NCBI GenBank assembly: GCA_020436165.1
Contig: JAGQYI010000061.1
Span: forward strand, 1 to 64,000
Direction: 5' to 3'
Source: Cyclobacteriaceae bacterium
GTDB lineage: Bacteria > Bacteroidota > Bacteroidia > Cytophagales > Cyclobacteriaceae
Length of the DNA stretch: 64,000 nucleotides
Below, piece by piece: positions 1 through 8,545 of the stretch. Position 1 is the first letter of the stretch, and each line of letters opens with the position of its first letter. Below the pieces are notes generated by a model that ran no database searches, was not told where the DNA came from, and saw nothing but the letters and a program-made list of their open reading frames with translations. A program made the translations under genes and the position numbers.

Positions 1-42
1 ATTATTAATTATTTTTATTAAAAATTGCATTTTTATATTCTT

Positions 43-2772
43 ATGAGAAAACTTATACTCCTATTTTTCTTATTTATTGCTTCAGTGGTTTCAGCACAAG
101 ACCTTATTGTTACTAATGTAAATTTTGATGAAAATTACTATCGGTATGGAAAGATTACCGGTACAGCGACAATCAAAAATCAGGGAATTATCGCTACAAA
201 TAAAACTTTTACCAGGTTAAAGATAGCAACAGATTCCCTAACGGATGAGAGTTATCTTGATGGAGAATGGGTGCCTGAACTTGCTCAAGATGAAGAGTTT
301 GTTATTCAGTTTGAAAGAAGTTTAGATGAACCTGAAGGAGACTATATTTTGATTGTAGAAATTGATTATAATGAACCTTCTGATGAAACAAATGTTGATA
401 ATAATAGGTTTATAGGTCCTGCTATTACCATTTTACCTTCGGATGTGGATTTTGAAATAACTACTCTAAGTACATCTGCGACTGCAACTGAACTCGGAAG
501 TTTTAATATAAACTATTCCATGGTAAACCATGGAAGTTTAAGTGATATTACAGGTGAGGGTGTTTATATGACTCTCTTCTTTTCGGAAGATGAGATACTT
601 GATACTACTGACATTAAGGTGGGTATAGATGTAATTTATATGGACAGTAACCCTGCAAGCGGGTCTGAAACGTTGGCGCTATCTCCGGAGATCAGCGCAG
701 GATTCTATTATCCAATCTTAGTTGCTGATACTATCAATAGCCATGATTATTTTGACGAAACAAATGAACTGAATAACTTCCGGGTTGGCGCTCAAGTGGA
801 AGTTTTACCTTCAGATATTTCTTTATTTATTAATTATCTTGATTTTTTTTGGTACGATACCTTTCATCAAGATATTAATGTTTCCGTAGCCAATTCAGGA
901 ACAACTACGGTTTATAATTATTTAATAAAATACTATATCTCTGAAAACGATACTTTGGACACTAATGATTTGGAAATTTGGGAGACTAGATATCCATGGA
1001 ACGGTTCCGTTATTGGAGGAGGAAGTGTTGATTTATATGAAACTCTTTTTGATGCATTTTGGCAATACCCTGCTCCAGGGGATTATTATTTGATAGCTGG
1101 CTACATGGATAGTACTTCTGGCTTTCCTCTTATTGAACCGGTTGCAATTCCATTTACAGTACCAGAGTACAATTTGGAATTTGATATTGACTCAATATGG
1201 ATCAATGAACCAATATATGCAGGAGATGATAAGTTTGAATTGAATTATAACATAACTAATAATACAGGTGATTACATTACTTTATTAGATGTATTTTTTG
1301 GATATGAGATTAAGAATGCAGATAATCAAGTAGTATATAAAGAAGACTACGATTACGATATTATTTATTTATCAGATGGTGAAACCGAGACCAAGACAGT
1401 AAATATTAATCTGGACAAACCATTAAAAGGAGGTGTTTATTCTGTTACCGTTTCCTATTCCGATGCTTGGTCTGGTTTAGGAATCTACAAATCTCTGACC
1501 CAGGAAATAGAAGTTCTTGATTCCATTTATCTAATCGAATCCGAAATACTGGGCAATGAAGGGGAAGTCATTTCATCAGGTCAGGCCTTTTTATATAGAG
1601 ACTTGGGAATGGATACCTTGTGGGTAAGAGATACAACCATAAGCCTAGTTAAAGACAAAGGGTATGCCGCTTTTAGTAATGGAGAGGATAACTATACGGT
1701 GTATGTTGTTCCAGATCATGATTTGTATCCAAATTATATTCCAACAATTTTGGGCGACACCTATAAACTAACAGAAACTAGCTTTGCCACAATTAATTCC
1801 GACACACTATTTCAAATCCGTCCTATTTATGTTCCTCCTCTGGATTCTATGGGCACGAATAGTGTAAGTGGACAAGTAGTTAGTAATTCTTCATCAGGTG
1901 GAAGAGTACAAGGAGATCAGGACGGGCAAGAAGGAGTTTGGGTCTATTTAGTAGATGAAAATGGTACAGTAATTGATTTTGCGCTTACTGATAGTTCAGG
2001 AAACTATTCTTTTACAAACTTGGCCGATGGGGAATACAGTGTATACATTGATGATGGTGAACTTCTTTTACAAAATGATATTGAAGTAGAGGTTGATCTT
2101 GAAAATGGTATTGATGAAATAAATTTAGTTTCAGACTTTGAAAGTCCCGATGATCAAGGAATTGAGGTCTTCGATTATGATTTTACAATTGATTCACTAA
2201 GAGTGCATACTCTGACAAGTAACGATACCATAGTTAATGTTGATGTATTCATTCATGGGAATGAAATTAGTGATATATCTGAGATGATTACAAATTTTGA
2301 ATTCCATTTTAGTGCAAGTTCACTAGAAAAAGATATTTACGAGCCCCGAATGGTTAATTTAATGGTAGGTGAGCAATCGAAACTAAGTTTCTCATTACGA
2401 AAACCTGAGTGGATAGATTCAGACGAGGAGTATATTTTACAAACTACTTATCTTACAGATTATACAGACGGGACTCAAAGTTCAAAATCAGAAATTTTTT
2501 GGATTGACATAATAAGTGGTTTGGATGATTCTCAAAGGGATCAAATAAGTATTTATCCGAATCCAATCACTTCTTATATAAATGTGGTTACTGATAATGA
2601 AATAGAGGAAGTCAAACTTTTTAATGCATTGGGCCAGTCTATTGAGGTTACCTTAAAAGTCAAGAATAACTGTCAAGTTTCCGTTATCCCAAAAGTTGAA
2701 CTAGTAAAAGGATGCTACTTCTTGGAAGTAGTAACAAAAAACACGCGCAATAAACTTAGGGTTGTAAAATAG
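43..2772 (+). CDS. Secreted multi-domain surface protein with T9SS sorting domain
   Basis: A large secreted protein of about 909 residues, probably displayed on or released from the cell surface. I chose the ATG at 43 because it opens a clean signal peptide (MRKLILLFFLFIASVVSAQ); a TTG six codons upstream is in frame but unlikely. Three consecutive modules of about 115-130 residues follow, resembling CARDB/Ig-like domains and each ending near a DETN-xLNNF-type strand (for example DETNVDNNRF and DETNELNNF). A carboxypeptidase-regulatory or SdrD-B-like module with SVSGQVV and SSGNYSFTNLADGEYSVYI lies near residues 610-690. The last 80 residues (ISIYPNPITSYINV to the end) are a typical type A T9SS C-terminal sorting domain. 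No catalytic motif is visible, so adhesion or a scaffold role is inference. Confidence 0.85.
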   Translation: MRKLILLFFLFIASVVSAQDLIVTNVNFDENYYRYGKITGTATIKNQGIIATNKTFTRLKIATDSLTDESYLDGEWVPELAQDEEFVIQFERSLDEPEGDYILIVEIDYNEPSDETNVDNNRFIGPAITILPSDVDFEITTLSTSATATELGSFNINYSMVNHGSLSDITGEGVYMTLFFSEDEILDTTDIKVGIDVIYMDSNPASGSETLALSPEISAGFYYPILVADTINSHDYFDETNELNNFRVGAQVEVLPSDISLFINYLDFFWYDTFHQDINVSVANSGTTTVYNYLIKYYISENDTLDTNDLEIWETRYPWNGSVIGGGSVDLYETLFDAFWQYPAPGDYYLIAGYMDSTSGFPLIEPVAIPFTVPEYNLEFDIDSIWINEPIYAGDDKFELNYNITNNTGDYITLLDVFFGYEIKNADNQVVYKEDYDYDIIYLSDGETETKTVNINLDKPLKGGVYSVTVSYSDAWSGLGIYKSLTQEIEVLDSIYLIESEILGNEGEVISSGQAFLYRDLGMDTLWVRDTTISLVKDKGYAAFSNGEDNYTVYVVPDHDLYPNYIPTILGDTYKLTETSFATINSDTLFQIRPIYVPPLDSMGTNSVSGQVVSNSSSGGRVQGDQDGQEGVWVYLVDENGTVIDFALTDSSGNYSFTNLADGEYSVYIDDGELLLQNDIEVEVDLENGIDEINLVSDFESPDDQGIEVFDYDFTIDSLRVHTLTSNDTIVNVDVFIHGNEISDISEMITNFEFHFSASSLEKDIYEPRMVNLMVGEQSKLSFSLRKPEWIDSDEEYILQTTYLTDYTDGTQSSKSEIFWIDIISGLDDSQRDQISIYPNPITSYINVVTDNEIEEVKLFNALGQSIEVTLKVKNNCQVSVIPKVELVKGCYFLEVVTKNTRNKLRVVK

Positions 2773-2782
2773 AGTCAACAAA

Positions 2783-3682
2783 CTACACCAGTTTTTCAGG
2801 ATATAGGCCAGCTTTAACGAGCTGGCTTATTTTTTCTGTAACCACCGGTTTGTCCTCTTTATAGGTAACGCCCATCCACTGAGCAGTACTTTCCAGTACT
2901 TTAACTTTTAACTTGCCGGCATTCATCAAATTGCCAACTATCAGAGGGATGAAAAACTCTGCTTTTTCATTGTCAGTATTTTGCGTTACAAACTCTTTGA
3001 ATTGAGATTCTGCCTCAGTAAAGAAGTTTGTACTGAACCCCCAGAAATTCATGGACACATAACTATTTTCATCCAAGGCGTGTTGAGAGCCATCCTTTTC
3101 GGTAAAAACCACTTCGCCATCAACACGTTCAATGTTGGTACGCTCGGTAACAGTTTTTAAATAATTTTTGCTATCAGTTTCACAAATGCCTCTGGAAACA
3201 TAACCGTGGTCAGAAAGCGTATTCTTTAAAATGTAACCAACCATGGCATTTTCGTTGTCTGACACTCCATCTTGCAAGAACCGGCTCATGGTTTTAAAAG
3301 CATCAGCTCCATAAAAATCATCTGCATTAATAACGGCAAAAGGCTCTTTTACAAGTTGTTTGGCTACCATTACCGCATGGCCCGTGCCCCAGGGTTTTTT
3401 ACGCTCAGGAAGATTAGAAATGCCTTCAATTGGCACATTCACTTCTTGTATGGCATATTCCAATTGAATTTTGTTGCCCCATTTGGGATCGAACAAAGCC
3501 TTCATTTCATCCAGAATATTTTGGCGTACCACCAAAACCACTTTGCCAAAACCGGCTTGAATGGCATCGTAAATTGAATAGTCGATAATAGTTTCACCGT
3601 TGGGGCCTACCTGATCGGCTTGCTTTAAGCCACCGTATCGGCTGCCCATGCCTGCTGCAAGTACAAGAAGAGTTGGTTTCAT
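2783..3682 (-). CDS. Sugar nucleotidyltransferase (NTP_transferase family)
   Basis: A 299-residue cytoplasmic enzyme of the NDP-sugar pyrophosphorylase fold, which transfers an NMP from an NTP to a sugar phosphate. The N-terminal signature LAAGMGSRYGGLKQ carries the G-x-G-x-R nucleotide loop and the following Lys. NADDFYGADAF near residue 120 supplies the metal-binding Asp. There is no C-terminal left-handed beta-helix, so it is not a GlmU-type bifunctional enzyme. The sugar and nucleotide cannot be told from sequence. It is convergent with the upstream surface-protein gene and precedes trxA's terminator, so it is probably a single-gene unit. Family call is firm; substrate is unknown. Confidence 0.85.
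   Translation of the reverse strand: MKPTLLVLAAGMGSRYGGLKQADQVGPNGETIIDYSIYDAIQAGFGKVVLVVRQNILDEMKALFDPKWGNKIQLEYAIQEVNVPIEGISNLPERKKPWGTGHAVMVAKQLVKEPFAVINADDFYGADAFKTMSRFLQDGVSDNENAMVGYILKNTLSDHGYVSRGICETDSKNYLKTVTERTNIERVDGEVVFTEKDGSQHALDENSYVSMNFWGFSTNFFTEAESQFKEFVTQNTDNEKAEFFIPLIVGNLMNAGKLKVKVLESTAQWMGVTYKEDKPVVTEKISQLVKAGLYPEKLV
2807..2837 (+). terminator. Rho-independent terminator inside the opposing gene
   Basis: A perfect 7-bp stem (GCCAGCT / AGCTGGC, loop TTAACG) is followed by TTATTTTTT on the + strand. It suits the end of the preceding surface-protein gene, but lies inside the 3' coding end of the oppositely oriented nucleotidyltransferase gene. Confidence 0.75.
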
Positions 3683-3705
3683 GGCTGCAAAAATACTTAA
3701 AATAA

Positions 3706-3735
3706 AAAAGCTACCTGAACTATCAGGTAGCTTTT
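3706..3735 (-). terminator. Rho-independent terminator of trxA
   Basis: A perfect 13-bp inverted repeat (AAAAGCTACCTGA / TCAGGTAGCTTTT, loop ACTA) lies just past the trxA stop. Read on the - strand the stem ends in a T-rich tract, so it ends trxA transcription. The A-rich side makes it possibly bidirectional. Confidence 0.85.
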
Positions 3736-3753
3736 AAATGGGTTTATTTGGAA

Positions 3754-4071
3754 TTATAATTGAGCTTCCAGCTTTCCTGAAAGAACCGCTTTAGGAACAG
3801 CTCCAATTTGTTTATCAACGATTTCTCCGTTCTTGAATATTAAAAGTGTTGGAATACTTCTGATACCAAATTCAGCAGCGGTGCTTGGGTTTTCATCCAC
3901 ATTTACTTTTGCAATTACTGCTTTGCCGTCATAATCATTTGCCAGTTCTTTCACGATAGGACCAATCATTTTACAAGGTCCGCACCATTCAGCCCAAAAA
4001 TCTACCAGCACTGGTTTATCGGTATCTAAAACTTCTTTGAAGTTAGCGTCTGTTATTACTTGAGGTTCCAT
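3754..4071 (-). CDS. trxA: Thioredoxin
   Basis: Cytosolic thiol-disulfide reductase of 105 residues, the standard length. The active site WCGPC is present with Cys30 and Cys33, and the conserved cis-proline sits in RSIPTLLIF near residue 75. [15 protein letters not shown] matches classical TrxA. There is no signal peptide, so it acts in the cytoplasm, presumably with thioredoxin reductase encoded elsewhere. It follows dnaE in the same direction after 78 bases, but has its own -7 box and a strong terminator, so it is probably transcribed on its own. Confidence 0.95.
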   Translation of the reverse strand: MEPQVITDANFKEVLDTDKPVLVDFWAEWCGPCKMIGPIVKELANDYDGKAVIAKVNVDENPSTAAEFGIRSIPTLLIFKNGEIVDKQIGAVPKAVLSGKLEAQL

Positions 4072-4106
4072 TCTATACGTATTAAATATTTAGTTCTCTG
4101 TGAACG

Positions 4107-4114
4107 CAAATATA
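4107..4114 (-). promoter_or_regulatory. trxA promoter -7 box
   Basis: On the - strand this reads TATATTTG, a perfect match to the Bacteroidota -7 consensus TAnnTTTG, about 36 bases upstream of the trxA ATG. I see no clear TTTG -33 element at the expected distance. Confidence 0.6.
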
Positions 4115-4149
4115 TTATAAATAATTCCCTAACGTCTATATCTTTTTAT

Positions 4150-7100
4150 CTATGCTTTGGCATACTTCTTAAAATCGGGTCGATTGTCGGCTGGCAGATC
4201 AATTTTATCAGAAATGATCTTGTAACTCACCGCATCAAGCATGGTTAAGCCCTCAATTAAGTGGTTGCTTGGGTTAACCATATAGCGCTTGGAAAGCAAC
4301 TCAACTTTCATGCTTTCTTCGGCACTGTAAAGCGTAACCACAAATTTGCATTTGCCCGGATTTTCTTTGGCGATTATCTCAAGCTTATCTACCAGATTAG
4401 AATCCAGCAAAGTTACATCAACGTTTACATGCACTTCTTTGCTTAGGTCTTCCCTTATATTTGACAGAAGCTGAATCACTCTTGGTCTGAATTCCCACTC
4501 GCCTTGCTGATTATAGCGCTCTTCCACTTTGCCAATCATATACACAAACCCACCAACCTGCAGCAAATGTCTGTGTTTCATGTAGTCCTCTCCAAACATC
4601 GCCATGTCAATTGTATCGTTATAATCTTCGATGCTGAACAGACCAAATGGAGCGCCTCTCTTGGACATACGTTCAGTAAACTTTGTAACAATACCTGCGA
4701 GACGGATAACCTGATTTTTATGCTCTTTGTATTCGTCAAGGGTACAGGTGCAGAAATTTTCAATATCTACTTTGTACTGGTCTAACGGGTGGCCTGAGAT
4801 GTAGAAGCCTACCACATCCTTTTCGATTTTCAGTTTTTCAATTTCGCTGTAAGGCTCACATTGAGGTAGTTTGGGTTTGGGTATTTCAACTCCGCTATCG
4901 CCCCCAAAAAGCGAATGCTGAGAAGCATTTTTGTCGTTTTGGAAGCTGTTACCATACCGAACGGCTAATTCAATACCACTTGGCTGTTCACCTTCCTGAA
5001 AGAGGTATTGCCTTCTGTTGGTACCCTTGAAGCAATCAAACGCCCCGCCCATGGCAAGGCTCTCAAAGGTCTTTTTGTTAACAGCCCTTAGGTTGATGCG
5101 CTCAGCAAAATTGAAAACATCTTTGAAGGACCCATTTTCATTTCGTTCCGAAATGATAGCCTCCACGGCTGCTTCTCCTGTTCCTTTAATAGCGCCAAGT
5201 CCAAACCTTATCTCTCCATCCTTATTCACATCAAAGTACATGCTACTTTCATTGATGTGCGGACCAAGAACAGGAATATTTTGTTTTCTGCACTCGTCTA
5301 AAAAGAAGGTGATCTTGTCGATGTTGTTTTGGTTGTGTGTAAGCACAGAAGCCATGTATTCGGCAGGGTAATGCGCTTTAAGGTATGCAGTTTGGTATGC
5401 CACAACAGAGTAGGCTGCGGAGTGTGAACGGTTAAAACCGTAGGCGGCAAATTTCTCCATCACGGCAAACACTTCTTCCGCTTTCTTACGGTCAATGTTA
5501 TGTTTTTCTTTAGCTCCTGCAACAAATATTTCTCGTTGCTTGGCCATCTCGTCCAGCTTTTTCTTTCCCATAGCCCTGCGCAGCAAATCGGCTTGGCCAA
5601 GGCTATAGCCTGCCAATATTTGCGCTGTTTGCATTATTTGCTCCTGGTATACCATAATTCCATAACTGTTTTTAAGGATGGGTTCCAGCAGCTCATGCGG
5701 GTATTCTACTGTTTCTTTGCCATGCTTGCGGTTAATAAAGTTTGGAATGAAATCCATAGGCCCCGGACGGTACAAGGCATTCATGGCAATTAAATCTTCA
5801 ATGTTGGTTGGCTTCAGAATCTGGAGGTATTTGCGCATACCAGCCGACTCAAACTGAAAGGTACCAATGGTGTCGCCTCGTTGGTAAAGCGCAAAGGTCT
5901 TTTCATCTTCCAGGTCAATATTGTCAATATCAATATCAACGCCACGGTTTTTCTTTATCAAAGTCAGTGCGTCCTTGATGATGGTTAGTGTTTTGAGACC
6001 GAGGAAGTCCATTTTCAGCATTCCAGCTGATTCAATTACTTTTCCATCGTACTGGGTTACTAAAAGATTGGAATCTTTGGAAGTGGATACCGGAATGTAG
6101 TTTGTCAGGTCATCCGGAGCAATAATTACTCCTGCCGCATGAATACCTGTATTTCGTACGGAGCCTTCCAGCTTTTTCGCCATCTTCAAAATAGTGCCCT
6201 GCTCAGAATCTTGTTTGCTAATGTCTCCTAATTCCTGTACTTCACTAAAGGCTTTGTCCAGGGTGGTACCAGGGTTATCCGGTACCAGTTTGGCCAACGC
6301 ATTGGCTTCCGAAAGGGGAAGGTCGCGTACCCTGGCCACATCCTTAATGGCCATTTTGGCCGCCATAGTACCATAGGTAATTATTTGAGCTACCTGATTG
6401 TATCCGTATTTGTCAACTACATAGTCAATCACTTTTTGTCTTCCCTGATCGTCAAAATCAGTGTCAATATCGGGCATAGAGATACGTTCCGGATTAAGGA
6501 AACGCTCAAAAAGCAAACTATATTTAATGGGATCAATATTGGTTATACCCAATGCGTATGCTACTACCGAACCAGCTGCCGAGCCCCTTCCTGGGCCGAT
6601 CATAACGCCAAGGCTACGCCCTGCATTGATCATATCCGCAGTAATCAGAAAATAGCCTGCAAACCCCATGGTTTTTATAATACCCAATTCATGGTTAATG
6701 CGCTCTTCAATTTCGGTTGTTATTTCCCCATAGCGCTTTGGCGATTTAGCTCCTTCAAAGGTTAAATGTTTTAAGTATTCATCCTCCGAAATAAAACCGG
6801 GTGGAAGCGGAAAGTTAGGAAGAAGAATATCCCGTTCCAGTTTTAAGTGCTCTACCTTATCTACAATCTCGTTGGTAGTGTCTATTGCTACGGGAACATC
6901 CGAAAACAATTGGTTCATTTCGTTTTGAGTTTTGAAATAGAACTCGTTGTTAGGGAAACCGAACCGGTAGTCTTTACCACCAAAACCACTACCTTTCCAA
7001 ACAGGTTTACTTTGCAACTCACCTGTGTTTACGCAGAGCAAAATATCGTGGGCTGCTGAGTCTTCCTGATCTACATAATGTGAGTCGTTCGTTGCAATTA

Positions 7101-7704
7101 CCTTAAGATTGTATTTTTTAGCAAACTTCAGTAGAACTTCATTTACCTTCTTTTGCTCATCAAGCTCATGGCGTTGTAGCTCTATGTAAAAATCTTCTCC
7201 AAAAAGATCAACCCACCATTTCAACAACTCCTCCGCTTCCTCTTCACCTTTGTTTAAAATTGCTTGTGGTATTTCGGCAGCAAGACAACAAGAGGTTGCA
7301 ATAATACCCTCATGGTATTTTTCAATCAGCTCTTTATCAATTCTTGGCCATTTGCTGTACATGCCTTCTATGTATCCCAGCGAGGTGAGCTTTGATAAGT
7401 TTTTGTAGCCGGTGGCATTTTTAGCCAACATTAGCTGATGATTGCGATTGTCTTTGTCTTCTTTGCTAAATTGTTTCTTATGCCTGTCTTCAACAAGGTA
7501 AAACTCACAACCCACAATAGGCTTAATATTGTACTTGCTGGCTTCGGCCACAAACTTGAAGGCTCCGAACATATTTCCATGGTCTGTAAGAGCCACCGCT
7601 TTCATCCCGTCCTTTTGCGCTTTTTGCATCATGCCGCTTATGCTTGCGGCCCCATCTAAAAGTGAAAATTGTGTATGGCAATGGAGATGATTGAAGTCAG
7701 GCAT
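4150..7704 (-). CDS. dnaE: DNA polymerase III subunit alpha
   Basis: The 1184-residue replicative polymerase catalytic subunit, full length for DnaE. The N-terminus (HLHCHTQFSLLDGA) is the PHP domain. The polymerase palm carries the catalytic acidic cluster PDIDTDFDD around residue 400, followed by the fingers region (for example YGIMVYQEQIM and FNRSHSAAYSVVAYQTAYLK). A tandem helix-hairpin-helix region and a C-terminal OB-fold-like stretch (IRLAGIVTKFTERMSK) follow. The gene starts at ATG 7704 with no better alternative. It is divergent from the secreted-protein pair at 8 kb across a 319-base intergenic space. Confidence 0.97.
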   Translation of the reverse strand: MPDFNHLHCHTQFSLLDGAASISGMMQKAQKDGMKAVALTDHGNMFGAFKFVAEASKYNIKPIVGCEFYLVEDRHKKQFSKEDKDNRNHQLMLAKNATGYKNLSKLTSLGYIEGMYSKWPRIDKELIEKYHEGIIATSCCLAAEIPQAILNKGEEEAEELLKWWVDLFGEDFYIELQRHELDEQKKVNEVLLKFAKKYNLKVIATNDSHYVDQEDSAAHDILLCVNTGELQSKPVWKGSGFGGKDYRFGFPNNEFYFKTQNEMNQLFSDVPVAIDTTNEIVDKVEHLKLERDILLPNFPLPPGFISEDEYLKHLTFEGAKSPKRYGEITTEIEERINHELGIIKTMGFAGYFLITADMINAGRSLGVMIGPGRGSAAGSVVAYALGITNIDPIKYSLLFERFLNPERISMPDIDTDFDDQGRQKVIDYVVDKYGYNQVAQIITYGTMAAKMAIKDVARVRDLPLSEANALAKLVPDNPGTTLDKAFSEVQELGDISKQDSEQGTILKMAKKLEGSVRNTGIHAAGVIIAPDDLTNYIPVSTSKDSNLLVTQYDGKVIESAGMLKMDFLGLKTLTIIKDALTLIKKNRGVDIDIDNIDLEDEKTFALYQRGDTIGTFQFESAGMRKYLQILKPTNIEDLIAMNALYRPGPMDFIPNFINRKHGKETVEYPHELLEPILKNSYGIMVYQEQIMQTAQILAGYSLGQADLLRRAMGKKKLDEMAKQREIFVAGAKEKHNIDRKKAEEVFAVMEKFAAYGFNRSHSAAYSVVAYQTAYLKAHYPAEYMASVLTHNQNNIDKITFFLDECRKQNIPVLGPHINESSMYFDVNKDGEIRFGLGAIKGTGEAAVEAIISERNENGSFKDVFNFAERINLRAVNKKTFESLAMGGAFDCFKGTNRRQYLFQEGEQPSGIELAVRYGNSFQNDKNASQHSLFGGDSGVEIPKPKLPQCEPYSEIEKLKIEKDVVGFYISGHPLDQYKVDIENFCTCTLDEYKEHKNQVIRLAGIVTKFTERMSKRGAPFGLFSIEDYNDTIDMAMFGEDYMKHRHLLQVGGFVYMIGKVEERYNQQGEWEFRPRVIQLLSNIREDLSKEVHVNVDVTLLDSNLVDKLEIIAKENPGKCKFVVTLYSAEESMKVELLSKRYMVNPSNHLIEGLTMLDAVSYKIISDKIDLPADNRPDFKKYAKA

Positions 7705-8023
7705 TTAGAAAAAATTGTATTTGGAAAATTATAATGCAAGTTACAAAAAAGGAAGACTTACCACACCCGGCTTTTAGTGTTTTTGAGAACAAAGTTTCAA
7801 GGGAAAGGGTTCTTGGTTAGTTAGCCTAACCAGAATTTTTACACTATCACGTTAGTGCAAATGTTTACCATGTAAGCAAATTATTAAATGTTAGGCTGGG
7901 GTTGAAATTTTACCGTGCATTCATTGAACTATTCAAACATTTTTTCACATAGACTATGTTTCAAAATAATTATTAAGTATACTTACCGCCCTTTCTAAAA
8001 ATGGCTTGTAAAACTTGTTTAAA
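7705..8023. other. Divergent intergenic region with a palindrome
   Basis: This 319-base AT-rich space separates dnaE from the rightward secreted-protein pair. The only ordered element I see is a hairpin at 7814-7832 (TGGTTAG / CTAACCA, loop TTAGC) followed by TTTTT; it could be an operator or a stray terminator. No small ORF with convincing features is present, and no perfect TAnnTTTG box could be assigned to either gene. Confidence 0.5.
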
Positions 8024-8545
8024 ATGAAGTATCTGTTGGAACAATATTGCGTAAGCCTCACTAATTCAGTAATCTATATCAAGATTTCTGTTTTGGTGCT
8101 TTTTATATCTTTCTCACTGCGCTTAAATGCACAAAAAATCAGTTCACAGGTCTTTAATGGTTGGGGTAGTTCGATTCATTTAAATCGGGAGACTTTTGAT
8201 GGATCTGTTGGGGAGTCAGGAGTTACTACTTTGAAAGCCGGGGGCTATATAATTACACAAGGATTTTTACAGCCCATAGATTTGAAACTGCCCTGTGGGG
8301 AAATTCAATTAAAGGCATTTCCGAATCCTGTTGTTTCGGAAATGCGAATTTATGCCGAAGGATGTGATGTTAAAATTTCAGCTGTGAAAGCTTACGATCT
8401 GTTTGGTAAATTGGTTTATGAGGGAGAACCACTCGAAAACAATGTTGATTTTTCAAGTGTCGGAGTGGGAGTTTATATGGTTAGGGCATTGGATGAGGAA
8501 GAAAAGGTACTTGGTGTGATAAAAGTGGTTAAAACAACTATATGA
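8024..8545 (+). CDS. Small secreted protein with T9SS sorting domain
   Basis: A protein of about 173 residues. I chose the ATG at 8024 over the TTG nine bases upstream. A long hydrophobic stretch near residues 25-45 ending in LRLNAQ is a signal peptide with an unusually long N-region. The middle (FDGSVGESGVTTLKAGG then ITQGFLQP) matches a short segment common ahead of T9SS sorting domains in this phylum. The remainder (KAFPNPVVSEMRIY to VYMVRAL) is a type A sorting domain. The stop overlaps the start of the next gene as ATGA, so the two are co-translated. It may be an attached surface partner of the following repeat protein; that is inference. Confidence 0.8.
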   Translation: MKYLLEQYCVSLTNSVIYIKISVLVLFISFSLRLNAQKISSQVFNGWGSSIHLNRETFDGSVGESGVTTLKAGGYIITQGFLQPIDLKLPCGEIQLKAFPNPVVSEMRIYAEGCDVKISAVKAYDLFGKLVYEGEPLENNVDFSSVGVGVYMVRALDEEEKVLGVIKVVKTTI

